A stretch of 64,000 nt of DNA from Gemmiger sp. An120 (GCF_002160955.1 NZ_NFLN01000007.1:1-64000), one strand, 5' to 3'. Positions 9,247 through 18,119 are shown, counted from the stretch's first letter. Notes: a model not told the origin generated them from the sequence alone. Numbers and translations are program-made.

Positions 9247-10323
9247 TTACAGGCCCAGGCCGAAGCCGAACAGGGTCTTGAGCAGGATACCGGCCAGCAT
9301 ACCCACAAAGGGGTCCACAAAGGCGGTCACGCCCATGGTCACACCGGCCACGATGGTGCCGCCGGCCTCGGTAGAAGCGAAAGCGATCGCCGCGTCGCCG
9401 GGCACGGTGGCCACAGCGCCCAGGATCAGCAGGAAACCGGCAATGGACTGGCTGGGCACAAACTTGCCGATCTTGGGCAGCAGGCCCAGGAACAGGATAG
9501 CGGCCATCAGAATCATCATCAGCACGCCCGCGCCCACCGGATGGGGGGCGGAAGCGGTGGCGGAGATGATGGCCTCCACCGGGCCGCCGCCGAACAGGCT
9601 GCTGATGGCGTCGGCCAGGCCGGAGTAGATGGTCAGGTGGTCCACGTTCTGGGCGGCGCCGGCCATACCGCCGGTGATGCCGCCGAAAGCGATGTTGGCG
9701 CCCACAGTCAGGCAGGCCAGAGCCAGCGCGCCGCGAAGCACCCGCAGGTTAAAGGTGGGCTTTTCCAGCTTGATGGTCGCCATCTTCTCGCTCACCGCGT
9801 TCTCCCCGATCTTCTGACCGGCGATCTTGGCGGCCACGCTGCCCGCCACCAGGGACAGGATGATGGTGTACACCAGGTCATGCCCCATAAAGAAGTAGAC
9901 CAGCGCCGCCACCACGATGGAAACAATGGAAACCAGGGCGTTCTCCTTGATCATGCCCAGGGCCAGCTTGGTCAGCACCAGGCCCACACCGGCCATCATG
10001 GCGTGGATCACGGTATCACCGGCAAAGCTGGTGATGGCGGTCATCAGGCCGCAGGCGCCCAGCACCGCCATAGTCACACCGGCAAAGAACACCATGCTCA
10101 GCCGTTCCCGCATGTTTTTACCCATGGAACCGGCCATGACAATGGTCTCGGCCTGGAAAGAAATGGGGGCCACGCTGCCCAGGGCCAGGCAGCCCACCGC
10201 GCCCACGATAAAGCCCAGCGCCGTAGGCACCGAAGCAAAGCCAAAGCTCATAGCCAGCAGACCCTGGGGGATGCCGTTGAGCACCACGCCGATGGCTGCC
10301 AGCAGATCCTGCAAGTATTCCAT
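9247..10323 (-). CDS. NCS2-like nucleobase permease
   Basis: A 358 aa polytopic inner-membrane protein with about ten hydrophobic segments. Glycine/alanine-rich helices such as LGSVAPISFQAETIVMAG, and the segments FGGGPVEAIISATASAPHP and TVPGDAAIAFASTEAGGT, recall the discontinuous helices of the NCS2 purine/uracil permease fold. It is shorter than typical NCS2 members (about 430 aa), so the family call is by resemblance and context. The AAGGAG ribosome site fits the ATG. Cotranscription with a phosphoribosyltransferase suggests purine-base uptake. A strong promoter and a terminator hairpin precede it. Confidence 0.65.
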   Translation of the reverse strand: MEYLQDLLAAIGVVLNGIPQGLLAMSFGFASVPTALGFIVGAVGCLALGSVAPISFQAETIVMAGSMGKNMRERLSMVFFAGVTMAVLGACGLMTAITSFAGDTVIHAMMAGVGLVLTKLALGMIKENALVSIVSIVVAALVYFFMGHDLVYTIILSLVAGSVAAKIAGQKIGENAVSEKMATIKLEKPTFNLRVLRGALALACLTVGANIAFGGITGGMAGAAQNVDHLTIYSGLADAISSLFGGGPVEAIISATASAPHPVGAGVLMMILMAAILFLGLLPKIGKFVPSQSIAGFLLILGAVATVPGDAAIAFASTEAGGTIVAGVTMGVTAFVDPFVGMLAGILLKTLFGFGLGL

Positions 10324-10362
10324 TCTACACGCTCCTTACACCACACACGGGGCCGCGCCCCG

Positions 10363-10396
10363 CAAAAAAACAAGCAGGCCGGGACCGCCCGGCCTG
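10363..10396 (-). terminator. Leader terminator/attenuator before the permease gene
   Basis: On the minus strand a perfect 9 bp stem CAGGCCGGG-CGGT-CCCGGCCTG is followed by CTTGTTTTTTT. It begins only about 7 nt after the expected transcription start of the promoter at 10410-10438 and lies upstream of the permease ATG. The upstream DUF1622 gene has its own terminator, so this looks like control of the salvage operon. Confidence 0.7.
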
Positions 10397-10409
10397 ACGA
10401 ACAGGTATC

Positions 10410-10438
10410 ATTATACCCGGTTTATTTTCCGGGGGCAA
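10410..10438 (-). promoter_or_regulatory. Promoter of the nucleobase salvage operon
   Basis: TTGCCC (10438-10433), a 17 bp spacer and a consensus TATAAT (10415-10410) on the minus strand. Confidence 0.75.
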
Positions 10439-10483
10439 TAGAAGCGGATGAAGTATGACTTTTGTTTTTTCCCCGGTTTCGGC

Positions 10484-10522
10484 AAAAAACGCCGCGCACC
10501 CGGTATCCCGGATGCGCGGCGC
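10484..10522 (-). terminator. Terminator after the DUF1622 gene
   Basis: The minus-strand stem CGCCGCGCA/TGCGCGGCG is followed by TTTTTT, directly after the stop at 10530. Confidence 0.85.
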
Positions 10523-10529
10523 AAAGGGT

Positions 10530-10973
10530 TCAATCCTGTTTTTCCTGTTCCTGCACAGCAGCTTTCGCGTGGGAATGGGGGTCGCAGCTGCAGCCCCGGG
10601 CGGCCGCCTGGGCCTTGATCTCCCGGAACTCCTCGTTCAGGGCGGCTTCGGCCTCGGCCTCCTCGTTCTTGATTTCCCAGTGCAGCAGGAAGGTCAGCGC
10701 CGCCCGCAGCACAATGATCGCGCCCACGATGGCGATCTCGCTCAAGTCGCGCACCACCACGGTACGCAAAATCTCGCTGCCCAGCTTGAACTCTAGGCAG
10801 AGGGCCATGCCCTTGGCCAGCTTGAGCCGCACCATAGGATCATGCCGGATGTAGTTGATCACGCCCTGTACGCCGGCCACGATCAGCACGATCACGCCCA
10901 CCAGCTCAAACAGATGGATGGCGTTGGCAACCAGAACGTCCAGCAGCTCCTGCATAAAGACCTCAAACTGCAT
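10530..10973 (-). CDS. DUF1622 family membrane protein
   Basis: A 147 aa protein with an N-terminal hydrophobic helix (about 18-38, FELVGVIVLIVAGVQGVINY), a conserved LAKGMALCLEFKLGSEILRTVVVRDLSE-type middle split over 70-95, and a second hydrophobic helix (AIVGAIIVLRAALTFLLHWEI). This pattern is that of the DUF1622 small membrane proteins, whose function is unknown. The charged tail contains a CSCDPHSH segment that might bind metal. The start is set by AGGAGG 8 nt before the ATG at 10973. It is a single transcription unit with its own terminator. Confidence 0.8.
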   Translation of the reverse strand: MQFEVFMQELLDVLVANAIHLFELVGVIVLIVAGVQGVINYIRHDPMVRLKLAKGMALCLEFKLGSEILRTVVVRDLSEIAIVGAIIVLRAALTFLLHWEIKNEEAEAEAALNEEFREIKAQAAARGCSCDPHSHAKAAVQEQEKQD

Positions 10974-11097
10974 TATCGGTGTCCTCCTCGTTTCTCTTCC
11001 CGCCGGGCATCCCGCCGCCCGGCACCTGCAGAGGGCACGCGCCCTCATATGTAGCCGATTATACCAGATTGCCCGGCCCATTGCAAGGCAAACAGCC

Positions 11098-13596
11098 TTA
11101 CAGCCCGGCCCCGCGCAAATACCGGCCGGTCACGCTCTCTTCGCAGGCGGCCACCCGGGCGGGGGTGCCCGCTGCCACGATCCGGCCGCCCTGTTCGCCG
11201 CCGCCGGGGCCCATGTCCAGCAGCCAGTCGGCGTTGCGGATCACATCCTGGTCGTGTTCGATCACCACCACCGTGGCCCCGCCCGCCAGCAGCGCGTCGA
11301 AGACCTGCAGCAGGGTGCGCACGTCCAGCGGATGCAGCCCGATGGTAGGCTCGTCAAACACGAACACCGTATCCTCCTGGCCGCGGCCCATCTCCCCCGC
11401 CAGCTTCAGCCGCTGGGCCTCCCCGCCGGACAGGCTGGGGGTGGCTTCGCCCAGGGTCAGGTATCCCAGCCCCAGATCCCGCAGCACCTCCAGGCGGGTG
11501 CGCACGGTTTTCCAGCCCTCGCACAAAGGCAGGGCGGTGCGCACATCCATGGCCATCAGTTCCGGCAGGGACACCCCCGCCGCCGGGTGCCGCACCCCGG
11601 CGGCCTCCCGGGCGTAGCGGGCGCCCCGGCATTCCGGGCAGGGAATCTCCACATCCGGCAAAAACTGCACATCCAGGCTGATGGAGCCGGTACCGTCGCA
11701 GACCGGGCAGCGCAGCCGCCCGGTGTTGTAGGAAAAGTCCCCCGCCTTGTACCCCTTCTCCCTGGCATCCGGGGTGCGGGCGTAGAGTTTGCGCAGCTCG
11801 TCGTGCACCCCGGCGTAGGTGGCCACGGTGGAGCGCACATTCACCCCGATGGGGGTGGCGTCGATCAGCTTGACCCGCCGGATGCCCGGGGCCTCCAGTT
11901 CCCGCACATGGGCGGGCAGTTTGCCCCCTGCCGCCGCGGCGGCCAGCGCGGGCACCAGGCTTTCCAGGATCAGGGTGGTCTTGCCGGAGCCGGATACCCC
12001 GGTCACCACCGTGAGCCTTCCTTTCGGGATGCGGACCTCCAGCGGCTGTACCGTGTGCAGCGGGCCGGTCACCAGCCGGATCTCCCCTTTGGCAAACATC
12101 TCGTTTTCCGGCGCGGGGCGGTGCACCCGCACCTGTTCCCGCCCGCAGAGGAACGGCCCGATCCGGGAATCGGGATTCTGCGCCAGATCCTGCACGGTGC
12201 CCGCGGCCACCACCTGCCCGCCCCGGGCCCCGGCTTCGGGGCCCATCTCGATGATCCAGTCCGCCCCGGCCAGTACCTGGGTGTCGTGATCCACCAGCAG
12301 CACCGAGTTGCCGTCCGCCACCAGATCCCGCATGATGGCGTTCAGCCCGGTCAGATTGGCGGGGTGCAGCCCGATGGAGGGCTCGTCCAGCACGTACAGC
12401 ACACCGGTGGTGCGGTTGCGCACCGCCCGGGCCAGCTGCATCCGCTGCCGTTCCCCCGTGGAGAGGGTGGCGGCGGCCCGGTCCAGCGCCAGATACCCCA
12501 GCCCCAGATCCAGCAGACGGCGCGCCGTGACCGCAAACGCGTCGCAGATGCTGCGGGCCATGGGGCGCATCTCCTCCGGCAGGCTGTCCGGCACGCCGGC
12601 CACCCAGTCCATCAGATCGGACAAGGGCATCCGGCAGGCTTCGTCCAGCCCCAGCCCCCGCACCCGGGGCGCCCGGGCGGCCTCGGACAAACGGCTGCCG
12701 CCGCACTCCGGGCAGGCAGATTCGGTCAAAAACCGCTCCACCCGCTTCATGCCGCTCTCGTCTTTGACCTTGGCCAGGGCGTTTTCCACCGTGTGCACGG
12801 CGCTGTAGTAGGTAAAATCCAGTTCGGTGGCCTGGCCGGACTTCTTGTTCTGGTACAGAATGTGCTTTTTTTCGGCGGGGCCGTCGTAGACGATGGCCTT
12901 TTCCCGGTCGGTCAGTTCCCGGAACGGCACATCGGTGCGCACCCCCATCTCCCGGCAGACGTCCACCATCAGCGACCACATCAGGCTGTTCCAGGGGGCC
13001 ACGGCCCCCTGTTCGATGGTCAGGCTTTCGTCCGGCACCAGGGTGGCCCGGTCCACTGTGCGCACAATGCCGGTGCCGCCGCAGCAGCGGCAGGCGCCCT
13101 GGCTGTTGAAGGCCAGTTCCTCGGCGCTGGGGGCAAAAAAGACCGCGCCGCATTCCGGGCAGGTAAGCGACTGCCCGGCCGCCACCGCCAGGCTGGGCGG
13201 CAGGTAATGGCCGTTGGGGCACCGGTGGCTGGCCAGCCGGGAAAACAGCAGCCGCAGACTGTTGAGCAGTTCGGTGCCGGTGCCGAAGGTGCTGCGGATG
13301 CCGGGCACCCCCGGCCGCTGATGCAGCGCCAGCGCTGCCGGCACATAGAGAACCTCGTCCACATCGGCCCGGGCGGCCTGGGTCATCCGCCGCCGGGTGT
13401 AGGTGGACAGGGCCTCCAGATACCGGCGGGACCCCTCGGCGTAGAGCACCCCCAGCGCCAGCGACGACTTGCCGGAACCGGACACCCCGGCTACCCCCAC
13501 AACGCCGCCCAGCGGAATCTCCACATCCACATTTTTCAGATTGTGTACCCGCGCCCCGCGCACCTGAATGGCCTGCGGCCGGTCGTTCTGCTGCAT
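11098..13596 (-). CDS. UvrA-like ABC ATPase, class II (UvrA2)
   Basis: An 832 aa protein with two ABC ATPase modules: Walker A GVSGSGKSSLA and GVSGSGKTTLI, and signature segments LSTGERQRMQLARA and LSGGEAQRLKLAGE. Zinc-finger cysteines appear in CPECGAVFF/CRCCGGTG, CPECGGSRLS and CPVCDGTGS/CPECRGARY. It is about 100 aa shorter than UvrA (940 aa); class II UvrA proteins lack the UvrB-binding region. Class II members are linked to resistance to DNA-binding drugs rather than to core excision repair. No uvrB or transporter is adjacent. The start is at 13596 (AAAGGA upstream); the longer open frame overlaps the likely promoter. Confidence 0.88.
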   Translation of the reverse strand: MQQNDRPQAIQVRGARVHNLKNVDVEIPLGGVVGVAGVSGSGKSSLALGVLYAEGSRRYLEALSTYTRRRMTQAARADVDEVLYVPAALALHQRPGVPGIRSTFGTGTELLNSLRLLFSRLASHRCPNGHYLPPSLAVAAGQSLTCPECGAVFFAPSAEELAFNSQGACRCCGGTGIVRTVDRATLVPDESLTIEQGAVAPWNSLMWSLMVDVCREMGVRTDVPFRELTDREKAIVYDGPAEKKHILYQNKKSGQATELDFTYYSAVHTVENALAKVKDESGMKRVERFLTESACPECGGSRLSEAARAPRVRGLGLDEACRMPLSDLMDWVAGVPDSLPEEMRPMARSICDAFAVTARRLLDLGLGYLALDRAAATLSTGERQRMQLARAVRNRTTGVLYVLDEPSIGLHPANLTGLNAIMRDLVADGNSVLLVDHDTQVLAGADWIIEMGPEAGARGGQVVAAGTVQDLAQNPDSRIGPFLCGREQVRVHRPAPENEMFAKGEIRLVTGPLHTVQPLEVRIPKGRLTVVTGVSGSGKTTLILESLVPALAAAAAGGKLPAHVRELEAPGIRRVKLIDATPIGVNVRSTVATYAGVHDELRKLYARTPDAREKGYKAGDFSYNTGRLRCPVCDGTGSISLDVQFLPDVEIPCPECRGARYAREAAGVRHPAAGVSLPELMAMDVRTALPLCEGWKTVRTRLEVLRDLGLGYLTLGEATPSLSGGEAQRLKLAGEMGRGQEDTVFVFDEPTIGLHPLDVRTLLQVFDALLAGGATVVVIEHDQDVIRNADWLLDMGPGGGEQGGRIVAAGTPARVAACEESVTGRYLRGAGL

Positions 13597-13763
13597 GGTT
13601 TTCCCATCCTTTCCCCGGCGGGCAGCCCCGTCGTTTTTCATCAGTATAGCACCCCCGCCGCAAAAAACAAACCGCCCGGCAGCAGGCAGCACCTGCCGTC
13701 GGGCGGATTCTCTGGTTTTATCATCGGCATGTCCCGTCAGCTGGCCCCGGAACACAGCAAAGG

Positions 13764-13801
13764 AAAAACCGGCAGGCTCCGTCTGGGGCCTGCCGGTTTT
13801 T
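13764..13801 (-). terminator. Terminator after tRNA-Thr
   Basis: The stem AAAACCGGCAGGC/GCCTGCCGGTTTTT lies directly after the tRNA 3' end on the minus strand. Confidence 0.85.
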
Positions 13802-13876
13802 GGAGCTGGTGGACGGATTCGAACCCCCGACCTGCTGATTACAAATCAGCTGCACTACCAGCTGTGCTACACCAGC
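13801..13876 (-). tRNA. tRNA-Thr (anticodon TGT)
   Basis: The minus strand folds as a cloverleaf. The acceptor is GCTGGTG/CACCAGC, the D-arm contains AGCACAGCTGGTAGTGC, the anticodon stem is GCTGA/TCAGC with loop TTTGTAA (anticodon TGT, reading ACA), the T-loop is GGTTCGAATCC, and CCA is encoded. Confidence 0.95.
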
Positions 13877-13929
13877 ATGATTACCCATCCAGTATAGCAA
13901 ACCGGGCGGCGTTTTGCAAGGTCAAATCC

Positions 13930-14406
13930 TTATTCTTTTGCGGGCAGCTGCCGCGCGGCGGCTGTTGGCTCGGCCACCGGGGTCCAGGCGGCCAGGATGG
14001 CCAGCAGCAGCCCTGCCGCCACACGGCCCGCCGCCATAGCCGGGCTGCCGCCCAGCAGCAGTACCGCTGCCCCCTCGATGCAGACCGCCAGGCTCAGCCA
14101 GTCCCGGCCGCCCAGCTGCCAGCGCAGGCCCGCCGTACCCAGCACACCGCCCGCGGCCAGCGCAGGGGCCAGAAGCAATGGCCGGCAGCCCAGCGCCGCC
14201 CATACCCCCAGGCCGGCGGCCATACCGGCCAGCACGCTGCCCCGGCGGGTACGGGCCAGGGCCCCGGCCAACCAGGCAGGTGCGGCAAACAGAACCGCGG
14301 AGGTACCCCAGCCCCACTCTCTGCCTGCCAGCAGCAGACAGCCCGCCGTAAAGGCCGCCAGGGCTGTTCCCAGCAGCCAAACTACCTGTTTTCCCCCGTT
14401 GCGCAT
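13930..14406 (-). CDS. Hypothetical membrane protein
   Basis: I do not recognise a family. The 158 aa product is almost entirely hydrophobic, with about five membrane segments rich in Ala, Gly, Leu and Trp (starting WLLGTALAAFTAGCLLLAG) and a short polar C-terminus. The open frame extends two ATGs further, but AGGGGG lies 9 nt before the ATG at 14406. It stands alone between tRNA-Thr and the rsmA operon end. It may be lineage-specific. Confidence 0.6.
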   Translation of the reverse strand: MRNGGKQVVWLLGTALAAFTAGCLLLAGREWGWGTSAVLFAAPAWLAGALARTRRGSVLAGMAAGLGVWAALGCRPLLLAPALAAGGVLGTAGLRWQLGGRDWLSLAVCIEGAAVLLLGGSPAMAAGRVAAGLLLAILAAWTPVAEPTAAARQLPAKE

Positions 14407-14516
14407 CTTGTGCCGCCCCCTCATTTGTTTCGATAGGGCCAGTATAGCGCCGGTTTCTTAAATCCGCCCCGGGCCTGTTCTTAAGATTTCTTTAACTTTC
14501 CCCGCCGCCCCCACGC

Positions 14517-14548
14517 AAAAGCCCCCGGCACACATCGTGTCCGGGGGC
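14517..14548 (-). terminator. Terminator of the ftsE-rsmA operon
   Basis: The stem GCCCCCGG/CCGGGGGC is followed by TTTT on the minus strand, 22 bp after the rsmA stop. Confidence 0.8.
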
Positions 14549-14569
14549 CTTCCATTCTTTATACCACTA

Positions 14570-15442
14570 TTATTTTGGCTGTTGTGCCAGGGCGCGGCTC
14601 AGCGCGGCGAACTGTTCCAGCGTAAGCTGTTCCGGCCGGGCCGTGGCGGGCAGGCCCGCCTGCTCCATGGCGGCGGTCACCTGCGCCTTGGGCAGGCCCA
14701 ATCCGGCGCTGATGGCGTTGGCCGCGGTCTTGCGCCGCTGGCCGAACGCCGCCCGTACCAGCCGGAAATACGCGGCCTCGTCGGGCACCGGCACCGGCGG
14801 CTCGGGGTGTACCTCCAGCCGGATCACCGCGCTGGTGACCTTGGGCGGCGGATAAAAGCTGCCCGGCTGCACCGAAAACAGCACCTGGGGCTTGGCGTAG
14901 TAGGCTACCGCATAGCTGATGGCCCCCGCCTGCCGGGTACCCGGCGCGGCGCAGATCCGCTCGGCGGCCTCTTTCTGCACCATGACCGTGATCTGCCGGA
15001 TGGGCAGTTTTTCCTCCAGCAGCCGCATCAGGATCGGGCTGGTGATGTAGTAGGGCAGATTGGCGCAGACCGCCACCGGCATACCGGCAAACTTCTCCCG
15101 GATCAGGGCGGCAATATCAACTTTCAGTATATCCTGCATGACAATTTCCACATTGTCATATCCCGCCAGCGTTTCCGCCAGCAGCGGCGGCAGACGGTTG
15201 TCCACCTCCACCGCCACCACCCGGGCCGCCCGCCGGGCCAGTTCCCGGGTGAGCACTCCGATGCCGGGGCCCACCTCCAGCACGCCCCATTCCGGGCCGA
15301 TGCCGGCGGCCTCCACGATCTTGGGGCATACGCCGGGGTTCACGATAAAGTTCTGACCGAACCCCTTGGACAGGGTAAATCCGTGCCGTGCGCACAGATC
15401 CCGCACATAGGCAATATCGGTCAGGGCGCGTTCGCCCGTCAT
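14570..15442 (-). CDS. rsmA: 16S rRNA dimethyladenosine transferase
   Basis: RsmA (KsgA) dimethylates two adjacent adenosines near the 3' end of 16S rRNA during 30S maturation. The 290 aa protein has GQNFI, the SAM motif VLEVGPGIGVLT, the acidic loop VAVEVD and the catalytic NLPYYIT, then the C-terminal RXXFGQRRK-type segment (RAAFGQRRKTAANAI). Its start overlaps the stop of the S41 protease gene by 4 bp, so it is translated from the cell-division operon. Confidence 0.96.
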   Translation of the reverse strand: MTGERALTDIAYVRDLCARHGFTLSKGFGQNFIVNPGVCPKIVEAAGIGPEWGVLEVGPGIGVLTRELARRAARVVAVEVDNRLPPLLAETLAGYDNVEIVMQDILKVDIAALIREKFAGMPVAVCANLPYYITSPILMRLLEEKLPIRQITVMVQKEAAERICAAPGTRQAGAISYAVAYYAKPQVLFSVQPGSFYPPPKVTSAVIRLEVHPEPPVPVPDEAAYFRLVRAAFGQRRKTAANAISAGLGLPKAQVTAAMEQAGLPATARPEQLTLEQFAALSRALAQQPK

Positions 15443-16809
15443 GCGGCGCTGTCGGCGGAGGAATCGCCGCCTTCCGCTGCCGCGCTGTCACCGGTTTCGC
15501 CGGTTTCGCCGTCGGTGCTCTCCGCGGCGCTGCTGCCGTCCTCGCCGGCCGCGCTGCTGTCGGTGCCGGTCTGGGTGCCAGCGTTGCTGCTGCCTTCCAT
15601 GGTGGTCACACCGGTCAGGGTATCCGCCACGCTCACGGCGCGCAGCACCTGGGCATCCTCGGCCAGGGCGTAGTCATACATCACGGTGTTCTCGGCCAGC
15701 TGAACCTCCTGATCCACGGTCAGGCCGGTGCCGTCAAAGCACTCTTCCTTGCCGGTCAGCAGGCGGGCCACCGTCACCGAAACGGCGCTGCCGTCGCTCA
15801 GGCGCTGGGGCGCGGCCTGGATGGTGCCCTTGCCGTAGGTCTTTGTGCCCACCAGCTTGGCCCCGGCCATATCCCGCAGGCTGGCCGCAAACAGTTCGGC
15901 GCTGCTGGCGGTGTTGCCGTTCACCAGGCAGATCATGGGCAGGTCCACCTTGTTCTCGTCCGATTCGGCCAGGATCTCCCGGGTGCCGTCGCTGTACTCG
16001 GCGTAGGCGATCACGCCCTCGCCCACCAGCAGGTCGATGCACTCGTTGGCGCTGTCCAGCAGGCCGCCCTCGTTGTCGCGCAGGTCAAACACCAGCGCGG
16101 TGACCCCGGCGCCGGTCAGCTGGTTCACCGCGTAGTCCAGCTCGCTGGCGGTGGTGGAACCAAACTGGGTGATCTTCACATAGCCGTAGGTGTCGTTCAG
16201 GGTCTGGTACTCCACGGTGGGGGTGGTGTAGCCCACATGGGTGACCTCCACCGTTTTCTCCTCGCTGGTGCCGCGGGTCAGGTAGGTGATGGTCACGGTG
16301 GTGCCGTCCTCGCCCCGCAGACGGGTCAGCATGCCGTCCTTGGTCAGGTTCTTGGTATCGGTCTCGCCGATGCGGGTGATGTAGCTGCCCACCTCAATGC
16401 CCAGTTCGGCCGCGGGCGAACCGCTGTACACCCGGATCACCCGGCCGTAGCCGGTGGCGGTGTCCTTGATCAGATCCACGCCGATGCCCAGCAGCTTGCC
16501 GTTCTGCACGGCCAGCAGGTCGGAGTACTCCTTCTCGGTGTAGTACTTGGCGTTCTTGTCGTTGATGCCCAGCATATAGCCGTAGGCAATGTAGTCGTTC
16601 AGGGTGGCGTCGTCGATGGTGTTGTAGGCGTTGGCGCGCACATACTTGTCGATCTCGGCCAGCTTGTTGTACATGCTCTGCTTTTCGTTCACCGAGGTAA
16701 CGGTGTTGTCAAAGATCTGCATGGCCACGATCATGGTGATCGAGAAGGTCACCGTCATGGCGATGAGCGCCACCGTGATGGCCACGCTCACGGAAATTTT
16801 TTTATTCAT
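15439..16809 (-). CDS. S41-family C-terminal processing peptidase
   Basis: A 456 aa membrane-anchored serine protease of the CtpA/CtpB type. An N-terminal signal anchor (about 5-32) is followed by a helical cap and a PDZ domain (about 105-190; KLLGIGVDL, YSGSPAAELGIEVG). The S41 core follows with catalytic Ser302 in NGNTASSAEL and Lys327 in GTKTYGKGTIQ. A low-complexity Ser/Gly/Glu/Asp tail of about 55 residues ends the protein. It lies outside the membrane and would trim an exported protein. Its place after the FtsEX-hydrolase genes suggests a role in controlling a wall hydrolase, by analogy with Ctp proteases that degrade such enzymes. Confidence 0.92.
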   Translation of the reverse strand: MNKKISVSVAITVALIAMTVTFSITMIVAMQIFDNTVTSVNEKQSMYNKLAEIDKYVRANAYNTIDDATLNDYIAYGYMLGINDKNAKYYTEKEYSDLLAVQNGKLLGIGVDLIKDTATGYGRVIRVYSGSPAAELGIEVGSYITRIGETDTKNLTKDGMLTRLRGEDGTTVTITYLTRGTSEEKTVEVTHVGYTTPTVEYQTLNDTYGYVKITQFGSTTASELDYAVNQLTGAGVTALVFDLRDNEGGLLDSANECIDLLVGEGVIAYAEYSDGTREILAESDENKVDLPMICLVNGNTASSAELFAASLRDMAGAKLVGTKTYGKGTIQAAPQRLSDGSAVSVTVARLLTGKEECFDGTGLTVDQEVQLAENTVMYDYALAEDAQVLRAVSVADTLTGVTTMEGSSNAGTQTGTDSSAAGEDGSSAAESTDGETGETGDSAAAEGGDSSADSAA

Positions 16810-16836
16810 GGCGCGGGGTCCTCCCTTCGGGCGTTA

Positions 16837-16941
16837 TCAGATGTAATAGAGCAGCTGCATGCCGATGCTGCCCACCAGGGTAGCCAGCATCAGCCCCGCC
16901 AGAAGCAGGCAGGTAATGCGCACCCAACGTTTGCTGTTCAT
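16837..16941 (-). CDS. 34 aa single-span membrane peptide
   Basis: A short frame between the hydrolase and protease genes reads MNSKRWVRI and then a hydrophobic span of about 20 residues ending MQLLYYI. The positive N-terminus predicts N-in topology. AAGGAG lies 5-6 nt before the ATG, and the gene fits its gap exactly (14 bp after the hydrolase stop, 27 bp before the protease ATG). I know no named family. Position in an FtsEX operon suggests an accessory membrane factor, which is inference. Confidence 0.65.
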   Translation of the reverse strand: MNSKRWVRITCLLLAGLMLATLVGSIGMQLLYYI

Positions 16942-16955
16942 AGGCTCTCCTTCCG

Positions 16956-18119
16956 TCAGCTGTAGCTCACATAATTGAGCGGGTTCTGCTTTACGTTGTT
17001 GATTCGCACCTCAAAGTGCAGGTGGTAGCCGCTGGAACGGCCGGTGTTGCCCACATAGCCGATGGTCTGGCCCTGCACCACAGCCTGGCCGTTGCTCACC
17101 GCGTGGGAATCCATATGGGCGTAGATGGTCACCACGCCGTCGCCGCTGTCGATCATGACCATGTTGCCGTAGGTCCAGTGCAGGCTCTGGGTATAGGCCA
17201 CACCGGACAGCGCCGCCACAATCGGCGTGCCCTTGGGGGCTGCCACGTCGATGGCGCCATGGCCGGAGTAGAATCCGTTGTTGCCGCCAAAATAGGTGGT
17301 GATCCGGCTCTGGCCGGGCAGCGGCCACATCCAGCCGGCGTCGGAGATATGCCCGCTGCCGGAAGAGGAATTCTCCTTGATCCACTGCTCGTATTCCCGC
17401 TCGGCCTGTTCAAAGGCGGCCTCGGTGGCGTCCACCACATCCTGCTGGGCCTGCTTGTCGGCCTCGGCCTTGCTGATGGTGGAATCCAGCTGCTGGATAT
17501 TGCTGGACAGCTGGCCCTGCTTGGTCTCCAGTTCCGCCTGGGCCGTTTCCAGATTGGCTTTCTGCTCTTCCAGCTCCGCCTTGCGGCTTTCCAGTTCCGC
17601 CTTGGCGGCCTGCATATCCTCCAGCACCTGGTTCTGCTTTTCGCTCACCTGCTGCAGACTGTCGGAGAAGGTCAGCAGCTCATACAGGCTCTGGGCGCTG
17701 GAGAGCATGGCCACCGCGCCGCCGTCGTGCATGACCTGCATGGCCTGCATCTGCATCTGGAACTCATCCCAGCGCTCGTCGATGGCCGCCTGCTGGGCGT
17801 CCACCTCCGCCTGCTTTTCCTGAATCGCCAGGTTGGCCTCATTGATGGCGGCCACCAGGGTGTTGATCTGTTCTTTCAGGATGGTCTGCTGCTGCTGCAG
17901 GGCGCTGCGGGTATTCTTGGCGTTTTTCAGATCCTTTTCGATGCTTTCCAGCTGTTGGTTCTGGGCCTCCAGTTCCTTGCGCAGCCGCTCGTACTTTTCG
18001 GCGGCGGTCTCCGCATGGGCCGGCGCCGCCGACACAGCTACCAGCAGCGAAGCCAGTGCCAGCAGCAAAGCCAGCACCTGCAGCAGGCGGCGGGCAACGG
18101 GATGCTCATTCATCGTCAT
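16956..18119 (-). CDS. Coiled-coil M23 peptidoglycan hydrolase, EnvC/PcsB type
   Basis: A 387 aa secreted protein. The signal sequence (about 1-36, ending PAHA-E) is followed by a long Gln/Glu-rich coiled coil (about 38-250), then a LytM/M23 domain. That domain carries the zinc motifs HGAIDVAAPKGTPI and HLHFEV, with HMDSHAVSNGQAV between. The architecture is that of EnvC-like and PcsB-like partners of FtsEX, in which the coiled coil is moved by FtsX and the hydrolase domain is switched on at the septum. The metal ligands are intact, so it may cleave peptide cross-links itself. The ATG at 18119 follows GGAGGGG by 7 nt. Confidence 0.92.
   Translation of the reverse strand: MTMNEHPVARRLLQVLALLLALASLLVAVSAAPAHAETAAEKYERLRKELEAQNQQLESIEKDLKNAKNTRSALQQQQTILKEQINTLVAAINEANLAIQEKQAEVDAQQAAIDERWDEFQMQMQAMQVMHDGGAVAMLSSAQSLYELLTFSDSLQQVSEKQNQVLEDMQAAKAELESRKAELEEQKANLETAQAELETKQGQLSSNIQQLDSTISKAEADKQAQQDVVDATEAAFEQAEREYEQWIKENSSSGSGHISDAGWMWPLPGQSRITTYFGGNNGFYSGHGAIDVAAPKGTPIVAALSGVAYTQSLHWTYGNMVMIDSGDGVVTIYAHMDSHAVSNGQAVVQGQTIGYVGNTGRSSGYHLHFEVRINNVKQNPLNYVSYS

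Noticed and set aside
10855-14436. A 1193-codon open frame on the plus strand, and other long antisense frames (6412-8520, 29958-32348 and similar)
   Set aside because: They mirror well-supported genes on the other strand (uvrA-like, hisG/hisZ, nrdD). They lack domain sense, are rich in His/Gln/Gly/Arg from GC-rich antisense codons, and have no ribosome sites.
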